Source: Episyrphus balteatus
Taxonomy: Eukaryota > Arthropoda > Insecta > Diptera > Syrphidae
NCBI RefSeq assembly: GCF_945859705.1
Contig: NC_079134.1
Coordinates: 16,843,545-16,907,544 of the forward strand
Length of the DNA stretch: 64,000 nucleotides
Reading direction: 5' to 3'
Part shown: positions 10,086 to 23,400 of the stretch, piece after piece
Layout: every line of letters begins with the position of its first letter
Numbering within the stretch: position 1 is the first letter of the stretch
The notes under the pieces: generated by a model
What the model saw: the letters and a program-made list of their open reading frames with translations, nothing else
The model's database searches: none
Told to the model about the DNA's origin: nothing
Program-made: the position numbers and the translations under genes

Positions 10086-12610
10086 TGTATGAGTTTGTGA
10101 TTTTTTGAACGCTCCAAAAAAAAGATAAAAATCAAAAACTACCCAAAAATACCCCTAAAAAACAAGGAGTTTTTCAAAAATTCATACTTCGAAACTCAGA
10201 GTGTTGGAAAAAAATCCGTATCAGACGCCTACTTTTTTTTCCCTCATCACGTTATCACGTCAAAAATATTCACTTACAGAAGTTGATAGCCTATTTAATA
10301 CTTTTATTTATCCTACCATATCCGGTTTTATATTCTCTTTAAAGTGCAGTTTAAATATGCTTCCATTTAAAATGGTAAAATGACTGAAACATTCACATCA
10401 TCTTCTATTTCAAAACACTTTACTGTCTTAAAAATTAATACCAGTGAAATTCCGGCTCTACGTTCATGAATCAAATTGGACAGAAAAAAATGTGTCTTAG
10501 TCCCTTAAAAAAAAATAAATAAAATGAGGAAAAATGACAGACATGTCCTTGTTTATTTTCATAATTATTTACACAATTCTTCCACAAGCTTTTGGGTTTT
10601 TTATTTTTGTAACAGGATGATACCAAAACCTACATCATTTTCAAATGGATACAGAAAGGAATTATATAAAATTCCTCTTCATTATCATAACATAATGCCT
10701 CACCACTTCAAAATGCTCTTAGACATCAGACCGCACATTATGTCGGTTTATTTTTTGTTTTGTTGTTATGGCAATGAAATTCAATGTCAACCAATTATCT
10801 TATGTAACATCATGTAGAAAATGAATAGACAAATACACATATGCTTATAATTTTTGAATTCTTAAAAAAAAGAAAGAAACAAAACCCAAACAAATTAATT
10901 TAAAATGACACACTCTTATTGATGGAATGATATCCTTGCACACTTTACTTAATATTTCCTAACACACAAAACAATTTCAAATAATACGATCTGATGTCCT
11001 TAAAATAAAATACAATTAGGTACTTATTTGGTATTGCTGTGTCAGTTATAGAATAATAAATAAATTGGATCAAATAAAATACTTATCTTAAGAACTCGCA
11101 CATAATATATTTATGTAGGTACCCAACAAAATGTTCTACTACATAAATTGAAAGTAGGTAAGTCAATTTGATGAGAGAAATAATAATTCCTAGAAAAGGT
11201 TATCCCCCACTTAACCAATGATAAAATACTTCTGATTTGATGATTATACCTAATAAAGTGATTGTTATATTATTTCCTATGGAATTCACAATAATTTCAA
11301 ATCAATTATTTCTCCAAGTCCAAAGTATTTAGTTTAGAGTGGGTTTTAAATTAGTACTGCAAGTGTAAGATATTTACACAATGTTATTTAATCGTTAAGA
11401 ATAATATCCAATTATATGTTTGGCATTTTATATCATAAGACAAACACTGACCTAATACTCTTTTATCTATCTAAAAGGATAGATGGACTTTGTGTGTGGT
11501 CATCTTCTCCTTTATGAATGGACTTTTACTGCAAAGAGTCGGATTTATGGCATGAAATACCTACTGAAAATGAAATATTTGTAGAGGATGTACAAAATTC
11601 TAAACAATTACCTATCTTTGAAGTATGTATTTTCATTTCATTTTATAATTGAAATATAACCATATTTGAGGTTCATATCCATAAATTTCTTAAAATTATA
11701 TCTTGAACATAAATTAATTGTAAGCCCTACATTTACAATATATACACAAACCCCTCTATCTAAATTGAATCACTCTTCATCATTTCTTTATAGTTTACAC
11801 TATTTTTCGGTTATTTTCTTGAAGTGTTTATGAATAAAGCAACCGTCTTCAAAATAACAGCTTAAAGAAGAAGGAAAGCTCAGACATTTTTTTCGCCAAA
11901 AACTTTTTGTGGAATAGGACGAAATTCACCACAAAATTCGACAGTATTGCGACAGACTTTCAAATGAACAATTTCCCAGGCTATACTTTTCAATATTTTT
12001 ACCCAACACCTAACAGAAGATAAATATCCGATGATTGTATTGAATACCTCTACAAAAAACCGTTTTCAATTCTCGGTGCCCAAGTTATCGTACTCGAGCC
12101 TTGTGCTAATATGAATTTTTCTCCGAAAAGAACACGTTTATGAATGGTATCTCGAAAAAAGAAGCTAATCCGATTTTGTTTTTGTCGTCATTTTAGATCA
12201 ATTTTAAACTTGTTCAGGCTCACTGTGTAGCAGATCCGAGGAATTTTAAATTCTTAAAAAAAACAAACATCTCTTAAAAAATTGAACACGTCCTTTTCAG
12301 CTAGTATTGACATGTTGAAAGACAACCCTGAACCCCATCATAAGAAGTTGGCCTGAGATATGAAACATTTCAAAAGTGGAATGCTTACCGCCGCTTTCTA
12401 AGTTCAACTTACTATTAAAAAAAACCAAGAGAAAAGATCACGAAAAATTATCAGTTTAATTATAAAAATATGCATGTTATAAAATAATTCCATTAATAAC
12501 TACTAGAACTAAATATCTTAAGCTAACCTATGGTGTTTTATAAAAGTTTAAAATATCTTCATATTTCATTATACTTTCCAAATAAAAATCAATGTAACCT
12601 CTCACCCATC
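10086..12610. other. AT-rich unassigned stretch
   Basis: No gene supported. Between ~11880 and 12400 the composition is slightly richer, with phrases such as CGGTGCCCAAGTTATCG that look like an old interspersed repeat, but no ends were found. Confidence 0.5.
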
Positions 12611-12967
12611 ACAGCTCAGCTCACTTTACCTTAGCTCACCCAACAGCTCAGCTCACCGACAGCTCAGCTCAACCATCAGCTTAGCTCACTTTCAGCTCAG
12701 TTCACTTTCAACTCAGCTCACTTTCAGCTCAGCTCACTTTCAGCTCAGCTCACTTTCAGCTCAGCTCACTTTCAGCTCAGCTCACTTTCAGCTCAGGTCA
12801 CTTAAAGCTCAGCTCACTTTGAGCTCGGCTCACTTTGATCTCAGCTCACTTTCACCTCACTTTTAGTTCACTTTCAGCTCACTTTTAGCTCACTTTCAAA
12901 TGAGCTGAGCTATGGTACCTAGCTCAAAAGTGAGCTAGATCAAAATTTGAGCTGAGCTGTGAACATA
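12611..12967 (+). repeat. 16-bp minisatellite CAGCTCAGCTCACTTT with inverted tail
   Basis: The most regular units lie at ~12720-12800, with degenerate units (CACCCAACAGCTCAGCTC, CTTTTAGTTCACTTT) on both sides. After ~12898 the motif flips to GAGCTGAGCT and AAAGTGAGCT, so the end of the array is complementary to its body and could fold back. This is the only GC-enriched tandem array in the window. Confidence 0.92.
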
Positions 12968-15449
12968 ATTCATTACACATTCATTCGAAACCGTTAGGTT
13001 AGAGCCGTTTACGAGAAAAATGCAATAGCTCGTAAAATTTTTAGGGGGGGGGGGGTGCATATTTTTTTTTAAAGGCAAAAGTTACTGACAAATCAATAGA
13101 CTATACTGCCTAAAAATCATCGTAATATAATATTATTGTTATTTCTAAGGCCGATATTAAAAAGTTATCCGGAACTCAAGCTAGAAAATTATTTTCCATT
13201 TTTAACTTAAAATGTCACAGGTTCATAAATATTGTTTGAAACAAGAAAAAAACAAAAATGGGGAAAGAATAACTTTCCAAGAAGCCAGAACAAACAAAAA
13301 ATGTGGATGAATAATTGTTGTTTGAAATAATAAAACAAAAAATTGTTTTAATTAATGGGTTCAGCGACTTGTTCAAACAGTTGCCATGAAAAATGATTGT
13401 TTTATTGTTGTTCTTGAAAGTTTGGGTAATTTTTAATTTTTTTTTTTAAATCATATTCAACTAAACTTTTAAAAAGTTATGCATCTGCAAGAGACGATAA
13501 ATTCAAAATATAATAAATAAATTCCATTTTTCAGAGAATTTTATAAAATTTTATAGAAAAATTCTTAACTTAAAGAATTTTTGATAGGATAATTAGAATT
13601 AAACGAAAATGTGCAACGTTATCGTTAGATATATTGTAAATTGATATATTTCCAAGATAACATTTTAAAGCCAAAAGACTTAAAGAAAGAATCATATTAC
13701 CGATGAATTTACAGCTAATCAACAGCATCTCTTACAAACTTTAAAGAGAACATTTATTCTGTCTTTAAATGAAAATGTCTTCCCTGAAGCCTCAAACCAC
13801 GTAAACATGTAAAAGTTTGAAAGAACTTTTTCCATACATTCTTGAGACATTTCTTTTGATTTCAAAAGAAATTCTAGATTCCTATGCATTTTTTCTTTTA
13901 ACTGAAAATCATACAAATTAAAAGCATGTCTTCTATTCTTCATTTTTATATGTTTGTCATAGACGATTTCTTTGCTCGTGTAAGCGCCTCACAGTAAAAT
14001 CTAGGTTTTTCACTAGAATATAAGAAATCATTATTTTTCTTATCCTTAGAGAAACTAAACAAGAGTATATCTGTACTCATAATTGTAAAATAGATAAAAT
14101 AAAGTAGGTCAATACTTTCAAAGCAAAGCATACATATATCCGTTAATAGTGCACTCAGGCGTATACGTAATTAAATTTGTATTTACAGGAAAAAATACTT
14201 TTTTATTTTTTACGTTGTTGAAGAATGAATCCTTATTTATTTATGACTAAATTTAATAAAGAAATAGGAAAAGAAATTTTGTGAAAGTTTTGAAAATTCA
14301 ATAGGTTGTTACAAAAAGAAAAAAAAATTGAAGACTTTAAACGAGAATTCAAAAATTGTAAACTTCTACAAGTCAAACTAATTGTAGGTTGCACAGGATG
14401 GTGACATTTTATCTCTGTAATGAATCAAGTTACACTTTAAATGTACTATAGGGTAAAGGTGTGCTAAAGAACTGTTTTTAAAGAGCAGTGAGCAGAATAT
14501 AAAAAAGCAGCGATTAATAGTTGCTATTTAATCACTCCTTATAGCAGTTAAAGCCGTAAATTAGGAACTTTTTAAATTTCTTCCTGATTTGAAATATGAT
14601 TAAAAACGTGATACAAAATATATACAAAATAAGTTACCATTTTTGATTTTTTTTAATAAGAGATAACTACTTGAATGCCTGCACTGAAACAATGGTAATT
14701 CAAGTAGAACTTATCTGTTTCGTCATCATCATGTTAAACTTTTCCCTATACATCCTCGCTTTTATAATCGTAAATGAAATCATAAGATACAAAGAAAAGA
14801 ATGCTTACAAAAAAGCAGTGACATTTTAAATACTCGAGAACATTTTCGGTAAAATAGGAGTGAAGTTACAAAGAACAGAGAGCAATTTTTCTTATAAAAG
14901 CAGTAAATTCTTAAGAACATCCAACATGTTTTATGGGTAGCTACATATTGTTTAACCTCCTTTTCTCTGTTTGGTCGTCTTTCCAATTTAACATTATCCT
15001 TAAAATATTCACAATATTCATTTTTATATGGGTTGACATGCAACTTACATTTAAATTAAAAGTATTTATTTATTTAAACAAAAAAGACGCAAGCATGTAT
15101 TTTTTTATTTAATGAAATTAAAGTGATGGTGAATGGCTCACACATGAACTTTCTTTACACGTTCCATTCGTTAAAACAATTGATTTTGTTGTAGCTACAT
15201 GGAAATTTACGTTTAATTATTTGTATGTAGGCCTTTTTACAAGCTCTTTGCATTAAAAATAAATACTCAATCACAAATATTTGCAAGATACTTATTTAAA
15301 GATAATATATCCATTTCCGGCTACAAGTTTAAAGGAACGAGTTTGGTATCACACATTGCAGTTATTTTATTTTTTAATTAAATTGCCATGAAAAACCAAA
15401 AAGGTGAAAGATTAAATTTCGTCCTGAATCAAGTTTATTGAAAAATTGA
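12968..15449. other. Unassigned AT-rich stretch with a 12-G run
   Basis: A run of 12 G at 13044-13055 follows a phrase similar to the GTTAGAGCCGTTTACGAG type seen in several repeats here. Two minus-strand frames at 13.72-14.13 kb have fairly even composition but no domain, start context or splice signal. Bases ~15.09-15.24 kb resemble 15.68-15.78 kb (TTCGTTAAAACAATTGATTT), an old internal duplication. Confidence 0.5.
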
Positions 15450-18400
15450 TGAGACAACGTAAAGTAGAAATAACTCTTTCCTGATAGCTCGTATATAAAA
15501 ATGAAAGTTTTACGGATATTCAACGGAACCACTTTCGAACTACAATGGTAGAAACATTTGAGTAAAAAGTGGGTCTACGCATTGGCATAGCAAAGGGAGT
15601 GTGGCATTTTATACAATTCCGAAGCATGCAAAAGACATTTTAATGAAATGAACTTGTTTGTTTTTTTTTTTAAATTTTAATGAAATTAAAGTGCTTTTCT
15701 TTAATGTCCTCTTTTCACTTTCGATTCGTTAAAACAATCGATTTCTTTTGTACCTGATATGACAATATACGTTTAAATATTTTCTCGCATCCTTACAAAA
15801 GCTCAGAATTTTTTCACAGAATTTTTCGAGATCCTTTTTTCAACTTTATAAGCTTCTCCTTTCGCAATTCAAAGACAAGAATTTTTTGTTGAAGGATTAT
15901 TGAACAAAAAAAAATCAAGTTATTCTCAGTGCATCCTTTTCCTGTATTTTAATTTATACTTTCCTTCTGGAAAAAAAAAGTTAATCGGTTCAAACTACAG
16001 CGTTTTTAAATTTAAGCCTGAAACATTGGTCTGTCAATTTCAGTTCATGTTTGATGCTTAAAATGAGATTAAAAATGTTGTCGTGCTGTTATTTAACAAT
16101 AAATTTTTCGTAGAATATCCGGATTTACTATAATTAAAATTCAATTACAACCACGAATTAACTTTTTGAATGGAAATTTTATTTTATTTGCAATTTGTGT
16201 GTTTTTTTTTCATGATAAATAAAATATGCTTTGAATAAATCAAATAAATTGAATTAAAATATTTTGAAATAGAAATAAAAATAATTTGGGGTTTTTCTCT
16301 CGAATATGTATGAAACATAAATAACTTTTGTTTTTTATTCATCGAAAAATATGGTAACTCAATATCATTTTTCTTATGAAACATAAATCAGTGAGGGACA
16401 AAAAATATGAGTAACTAAAAATATTTGCTAAGTTCTGAAAAATATTAGTTGACAAAATTGATATGCAATTGCACTTGGTAAAACAATTGAATATAGAAAA
16501 AGTGTTGTCAATTTTTTTCACGTAAAAATTTTAATTTGAATTGAAACTTTATTTGAATGTTACTATAAAAAAAAAAAAACAATAAAACAAAACACTCAAT
16601 GATGTAGAAAAACCTGTGAAATGTATACGTTTTTATTTGCAGTGTTTTCAAAAACAATAAAATTTAGTCTTTGACATGAATGAGTTCTAGGATTTATAGA
16701 AACAAATCCAGTTGTCAAATTGGTGTTTTGATTGCAGGTTTTTACAAAGTTTGCAGTGAATTTTTATTTGGCACACAATTTTTTTTATTGACTTAACTGA
16801 CTCAACTCCATATATTGTAAAGAATTCATTCATGGTCAATGCATTTGAAAAAAAAAAAACTGTAAAAAAGTTTCATAGAAGTTCTCATAAAGTGAATTCT
16901 TTTCACTTTTTTTGATAGAATGAATAATTCGATGATATAGCTCGTATTGGATTTCATAGAATTTACATGGCCCTTCATACTTCATTCATCAATTTTTTGT
17001 TTTCAGAGAAAGGAAAATAGGACAAAGTATTTTACATCTCAAGGAGAACGCATATCCATCAAATGAAAATTGTGTATGGCTTAGATTAAAAGTAAAAACA
17101 CTGAGTGTTTTGTAAGAAAGAAATCGTGTGATGCATTTTTCAAAGAAACCTCAATACCAATGTTTTTGGTATTTAATGAAAGGTGTACCTTATCTGAAAT
17201 ACATTCTGTGAAATTCCCAGGTATTCAATTATTTTTCATAGGATGTTGACGAACGTAAAAGTTGACTTCAACGAGAAAGTCGAGAATTTAGTTTGTTCAT
17301 TGTTTACTCAAAACTGTCGTGTTTAAAAAAAACCAAAAGTTTTCCAAAATTCTAAAAAATTGGGCTTCCGAAAAACCAACTATTGAAAATGAAAACAAAA
17401 AAGACCAAATTATTAATAGGGATAAGGAAAAGGCATAGAATTTTTTTGTAGGAAATTGAAAGTTCTACAACTTTGTCATATACAATTTTATTATAGAATT
17501 AGATATTTCTAAAATAACACCAAATAATACCGAAAAAAAAAAAACAAAAAACATCATGGAAAAATGGGTTTTAAAATACACTCAATGTAACGTGTATTTT
17601 GTATGGGAAATCTTCAAACGTTGAGAGCGAGTGCTAAATCTTAATTTTAAGTGCTCAAATTTTTAGGGATTTTTTGTTGGTTATTTCTAAAATTTTTTAA
17701 TGTGAGTGACAAAAATCTTTGGTCGCCTTAAAAAAAGGACCCTAATGCATAGTTTTTTTTTTCATCTCTACCTCATCATAAAAATTACTCCAAATTTTAT
17801 GGATAGGATATGGCCCAAATCCTTAACATATTGAAATTCTAAAATTTTCAGCAGAAATATACTTTATTGGATTACGAGACATAAGCATAAGCCATAGTTA
17901 ATTTGGTTAGCAAACACAGTATTTTGGCATGTGAAGGTTAATTAATTCATAATTATTCACATTAATACCGGTGAGGTGATTTAAGATCAATAATATCAAA
18001 GGGAATACTTAAATTTCTAACTTTTGTTTGAAAACATTTATAATCTTATAACTTTAATGAAACTATTCTAATTATAATTATCGTTGCGTTGCGTATAAAT
18101 CGTTTAGAATAGGTCTGTTTAATGAATCTGATCCGCACAGAAAAGATCCGAAAAGTCCAAGTTTGTGTGTTCCATAAAGGAAAACCTTACTCTAAACTGT
18201 TCTACAAACTGTCATTTTGTGTTCCATGAAGTTTTACAGCACAGTTTAGTTCAAGTTATTCTGCTCCTACTTTTGAAGTAGAGCAAATGAGTGAGAAGTG
18301 TCAATCAGCAGCTGATTTGTTTTATTCTGACAAAAATACAATAAAATGAATTCAAAATTCAAATGGAATTTTTTTTAGAATCTTCTTAATATGAAAAAAA

Positions 18401-18896
18401 TATAATTGTAAACAAATATTCAGGTTAATATATTACAATATAATTAATAATATTTGAATGAAAAGTCATGACAAAGAAATTTATTTTAATTTTAAGTTTC
18501 AAAACTGATAGGCAACAGTCAACCCTATAAAACAGGAAGGTGTACTTCTGATCTTTTTTGTTCTGACAGTTTTCACGTATTTGTGCCGTCCTAATCTGTT
18601 CTGTCCTAGTTTTTCTTCATTAAACAGACCAAATGTTATATACACATAAACATTGGATTTGCGATATTTGGTTTGAATTTGAAACAGTTCACATTTTTTT
18701 TTTTTTAATTTATTTCCTTCAATATTCTATTGTATTAGCATTAATTTAGAATTCAAAAGAAGACTTTATAACTACCTTACTACCTATTATTTTGTCAATT
18801 TTTATTTCATTTCAAAAAGGATCTGGATATATATTTTTTTTGTTGATTAATGCTTTAATTTTTAATTTAAATTAAATTGAATATTATTTTATAATC
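15450..18896 (+). repeat. Block I segmental duplication, copy 1
   Basis: Colinear with 20.41-24.83 kb. Anchors: 15600-16140 with 20545-21110 (GACATTTTAATGAAA; TTGTCGTGCTGTTATTT); 16611-16960 with 22895-23215 (TTGACATGAATGAGTTCTAG; TTTCATAGAAGT); 17860-18020 with 24150-24345 (ATTATTCACATTAATACCG); and 18631-18830 with 24570-24790 (AAACATTGGATTTG; ATTTTGTCAATTT). Divergence is high, with many indels, so the duplication is old. It has no coding content. It carries the MITE at 18112-18630, absent from copy 2. Confidence 0.75.
18112..18630. mobile_element. GGTCTGTTTAATGAA-terminus MITE, copy 1 (519 bp)
   Basis: Perfect 15-bp inverted ends, GGTCTGTTTAATGAA and TTCATTAAACAGACC, enclose non-coding sequence very similar to 38378-38882. 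GATC-containing phrases (CAGAAAAGATCCG on the left, CTGATCTTTT on the right) form subterminal inverted repeats. The sister block I copy reads straight through (AATCGTTTCAAATGTTATCC at ~24561), giving an empty site. A TA precedes the left end but is not kept on the right. Confidence 0.85.
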
Positions 18897-20297
18897 CAGT
18901 CAAATAAGGGTTTAACCTCGGAATGAATGCTAATAGAAATTTTTTTGGTCGATATCTTCGTTTTGGCATTCTATAACTTACCTCAAAAGTCTAGAAAAAT
19001 CTCATGTCCGCAAGTCGCTATTTTCAAGGTCAAAGCGATTTTCAAATTAGCAACAATGGACAATGGTATTATATGCACATATGATACATGATTTCAAGGT
19101 GTTTTTTTAATGCTGATTCCAAAAAATTTAAAACCAAGGCAATCTGATGTCTCTCAAAAAAGTTATACCTGTTTTTCATCTGTCAACCCATATTATTGTA
19201 ATAGTTGTAAACTTACTACCGAAAAACCTTTAAAAGTTATGGTAGAGGAACCAAATTTTGCATGAAGGTTTTCATATCCATTATCATGTTTTGAGAAAGG
19301 GGGAAATTTTAGAATATGCACTAAAAAACATCCTCGTACAGCCTGGGAATTGGTGCTAATAGGCAATTTTTTTGGTTTCTATCTTTGTTTGGATATTCAT
19401 GTCCGCAAATCATAATTTTCTAGGTTATACTAAGTTAAGTGCAGATTAAAAAAAAATTATAAGAAAACTTTAGATTTGTATACGTATACCAACATAACCC
19501 ACATGATTTAAAGGTATTTTTTAACACTTATTCAAACAAAATTCACAAAAGAGTCAATCTGAACGTTCTTGAAAAGCAATGCACCTTATTCATGTTGATG
19601 TGACACAAATATCTGAAGTGTTGTTTTTCAATTTTTTTAAATTTGCACCTAATCTTCAAAGCAGGAAAAATGGGACTTGCGGAATGAGATTTTTTTAGAT
19701 TTTTGACATATGTTAAAGAATATCCAAACAAAGAAAGAAACCAAAAAATTGCCTATTAGCACTAATTCCCAGACTGTACGAGGATGTTTTTTAATGCATA
19801 TTCTAAAATGTCCCCCTTTCTCAAAAAAATACCATTTTTTCATGGATATATATGTGTTTTTCATTGCATTTTTTTTATTCTTAGTGATAACTGATATGAA
19901 AACCTTCATGTCAGATTTATGGTTCCTCTACCATAACTTTTAAAGGTTTTTCGGTAGTAAGTTTGCAACTATTACAATAATATGGGTTGACAGATGAAAA
20001 ACAGGTATAACTTTTTTGAGAGACATCAGATTGCCTTGGTTTTAATTTTTTTGGAATCAGCATTAAAAAAACACCTTGAAATCATGTATCATATGTGCAT
20101 ATAATACCATTGTCCATTGTTGCTAGTTTGAAAATCTCCATTTCACGCTTTGACCTTAAAAATCGCGACTTGCGGACATGAGATTTTTCTAGACTTTTGA
20201 GGTAAGTTATAGAATGCTAAAACGAAATTTTTGAGCAACAAAAAATTCTATTAGCATTCATTCCGAGGTTTACCCCTTTTTTCACCTTATTTGACTG
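18897..20297. mobile_element. 1.4-kb palindromic foldback element
   Basis: Left arm 18897-19420 is the reverse complement of ~19660-20297, starting at CAGTCAAATAAGG and ending at CCTTATTTGACTG. Shared stretches include CCTCGGAATGAATGCTAATA, ATGATTTCAAGGTGTTTTTT and CCATAACTTTTAAAGGTTTT. The right arm carries an extra ~70 bp near 19830-19890. The ~240-bp loop is unique. Short frames on both strands are mirror images of each other, not genes. The element lies at the junction of the block I copies. The superfamily is not recognised and no clear target duplication was found. Confidence 0.85.
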
Positions 20298-20409
20298 TAT
20301 TATTATTAAATTAAGGAATCAGCAAAAATGTTTTAATCATTTTTTTTACACATTTTTAACTCTCGAATTAATCTACCCCACAAAAACAAAAATTAATTGA
20401 TACGCAAAA

Positions 20410-23400
20410 GTTTGTATAAAGTAGAGATATTGAAAATTTAAACTGTCAGTCACGTATAGAAAAAACACACGTTTTATTTAATACATACATAATATCATTA
20501 AACATGCCTCCAATACGATCTTGTTCTTTAAAGGTTCTCAGTATATCATTTTATACAGGTCTGACATGCAATGGACATTTTAATGAAAGAAATTTCTTTA
20601 TTTTAATTTTTGCATGTTTGTTTTTAAATTTTAATAAAATTAAAGTGATTTTTATTAATTCTTCTTCTCATTTTCCATTCATTAAAATAATTGATTTCTT
20701 TGTATTGACATAATAATACATATGCGATGAAATATATGTGCTTATGTAGGTATACATGAGCAATGAGCATTTATAATATGTATAAAGTGCATAGTTTGAA
20801 AAGTATTGTATTGAGAAAAAAAAAACTGATTTTTTTTTCGAGATACTTTTTTTAAATGTTTACAAACTTCCGCTTTCACAAGAAATTTTGTCGAAGGATT
20901 TGTTGAACAAAAATACTTTGCTACATATATTAAAAAAATCCTAAACATTTGAGTGGTTGAAAATACATAATCATTTCCTCATTTTTATATCACAAACATT
21001 TCTATTCAGTTAATGTTTGATGCTTAGAAATGTAATTGAAAGTTGTCGTGCTGTTATTTGATCAAAATATTAAAAAAAAAAAAAAACACACACACACAAA
21101 TCTCAATTTAATTATAATTGAATCGGTGATTGTTAAAACAACATAAGTAACATTTTTATTTTTTTTCAGGAGAGACAAAAAACTCTGTATTTTTGACGAA
21201 GCGGCCGCATTGACAATTTTAGCTTTAAATTCGGTTTAGAGGCCTTGTTGGCAGTTGAAATTAACTAAAAGTTTTAAAAAAATATCTTTATCAAGGAAGA
21301 TTTAACAAAAAATAAATATTTTTTATATGTTGTTTTAACACCCAACGTTTTGTTGGGAGTCAAAACCACTTAACTACTTGGAAATAATGTTGTTTTGACA
21401 CTCATTTTACATCCAAAGTACTAGCAAATTTAATGGAAATGAATAAAAGACCATCATAATTCAGCAATTTTATTAATACATACATTAAAAAACAAGAACA
21501 TTAAACAAATAGGCGAAAGTGGACGTTCCACGGCCAGCAATGAATTTGTTATTTTTTGAGGTAGTTAAGTCTTACTAATATTGTGCAAAAGTTTTATTCT
21601 TGTGATATAGGTACTTCAAAATAGTATAAAATGCATTTTTGCATTTAACACTTCTTATTGATTGTCTAATTGAATTTTAATGTTTATTTGAAGTGAAAAA
21701 TATGATAGTTTGTAATTTTCCCTGAGTTTAAAGACCTTGGTTTTGAATATCAAACCAATAGAACCCAAACTAGAAGCCTTTTGAGACAAGATTTACGATT
21801 TTTTTTTTAGTTTGCATTTCAATTCTTTGCTGGTATTAATAGCTTGAAAACTCTAGAGCAAAATGTCGAAGTTAATGGCTCAGGGAAAATAACAGAGCAT
21901 CATAATTTATATTCAAAATAAAAATTAAATTCAATATGTCCTTCACACATTGCAAGATGCATTACCAATACTAATATTGCAATATCTTACATTCTTAATC
22001 CAAATGCAGAGAAAAATTCATAGTAAAACTTTTTCCTAAGATATAGTTTTTTTCATTTGGTACCAATTTAATTTATTAACAAGAACATTTTGAAAGATGC
22101 AATTCCATTCGAATGACCGCGAACAACTGACTGACACTAAATCATCGAAAATCTGTAAGAAACAACAGTTTACTTACTTCGTTTTTCCAGCGTTGAATGT
22201 AAAAAAAAACAAATTAATATGAAGTACTTAAGGTGTTTTAACACTCAATTTCAAAATTGGCAGAAGAGATATGTTGTTTTAGCACTAAATGCGTATTTTA
22301 ACCTCGAAATTTAATATGATCCAAACATCAAATCATGTTGGTTTTGCTCTCAACGCTAGCTCTACCCATAAGCAATGCAAAACAGTTATAAAAGTGGTTT
22401 CAAAAAATTTGTCACTTATGTTGTTTAAACAATCACCGATTCAATTAAAAGTCAATTAAAAAAAACGAAATCATAAATAGAAAGAAAATTTGTTTCTTTT
22501 GAAAAATAAAATATGTAGGTATTTGAAATAAGAAAAGGACAAATTTGAATTTTATATTTCTTTAGAATTGTATGAACCATTTATATGTTTTGTATATCGC
22601 TTTTTTCATCGTTTTATGTAATAGATTACTAAAATGCTTTTTCTTATGAAAACAAATATTTCTTTCAGCTCTAAGTTAAAATAAATGCATGTATGTTTAT
22701 CATAAAATAAACATATTATATCATTTATATCAAAACTATTAAATTGGTTTAAGACACCTCCTGCGATGCATAGAAACAAAACCAAAGTCATCTAAATAGG
22801 ACCTGTTTTTTTTTTTTTTTTAAGACTTCCTGGGAGACTCGACTATAACATGTTTTCATTAACAAAATAAATTAGGAATGCAAATTCTTTCATAGGGTAT
22901 AGAGATCAATAAAACAAGACATGGTTTTGCCTTTGACATGACATGAATAAGTTCTAGGTTTATAAACAAAATATACAAAGTGGTTATTGGAATTTCGATT
23001 GCATTTTTGTGCAAAGTTTGCAATGATTTTTATTTTGTCATGAATTTTTTTTACTCACTTACCTATCATACACAACAGCATCTCTTCTAAAGACTTCACT
23101 CAAAGAAAATTCATTTGAAAAATGAAAGTTTTTAAAAACTTTCATAGAAGTCTTCATAAATTTAACTTATTGTTTTTAATAGAAAGAGTTATTCGATGGA
23201 ATCTTATGCGCAGGTTGGCTGAAGATAGGCATACTAATATGTATTAGAGTGGTCCTTAAAAAATATTTTGTTGAATTTCGACTGATTTGTTTGTTCTAAA
23301 TAAATTTAAAAAAAATTCCTGTACAATTTCAGCTCTTTATTTTAAACATTAACTGGGGGCCGGGTTAATATGGTAAATCCCATATAAAACGTCAAACCAA

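Noticed and set aside
10524..10817. 97-codon plus-strand frame
   Set aside because: No domain, AT-driven composition (many His, Tyr, Phe, Ile, Asn), no splice or promoter context.
13719..14131. Adjacent minus-strand frames of 74 and 61 codons with fairly even composition
   Set aside because: They could be parts of one broken gene, but no motif or family is recognisable and the join would need a stop to be ignored. Left as unassigned.
19543..19943. Three overlapping frames in the 1.4-kb palindrome
   Set aside because: They fall in the arms and loop of an inverted repeat; opposite-strand frames mirror each other.
16611..23215. Block I as two copies of a transposable element
   Set aside because: The copies are adjacent, colinear and lack shared termini, and no third copy was seen in the window, so a local tandem duplication explains them better.
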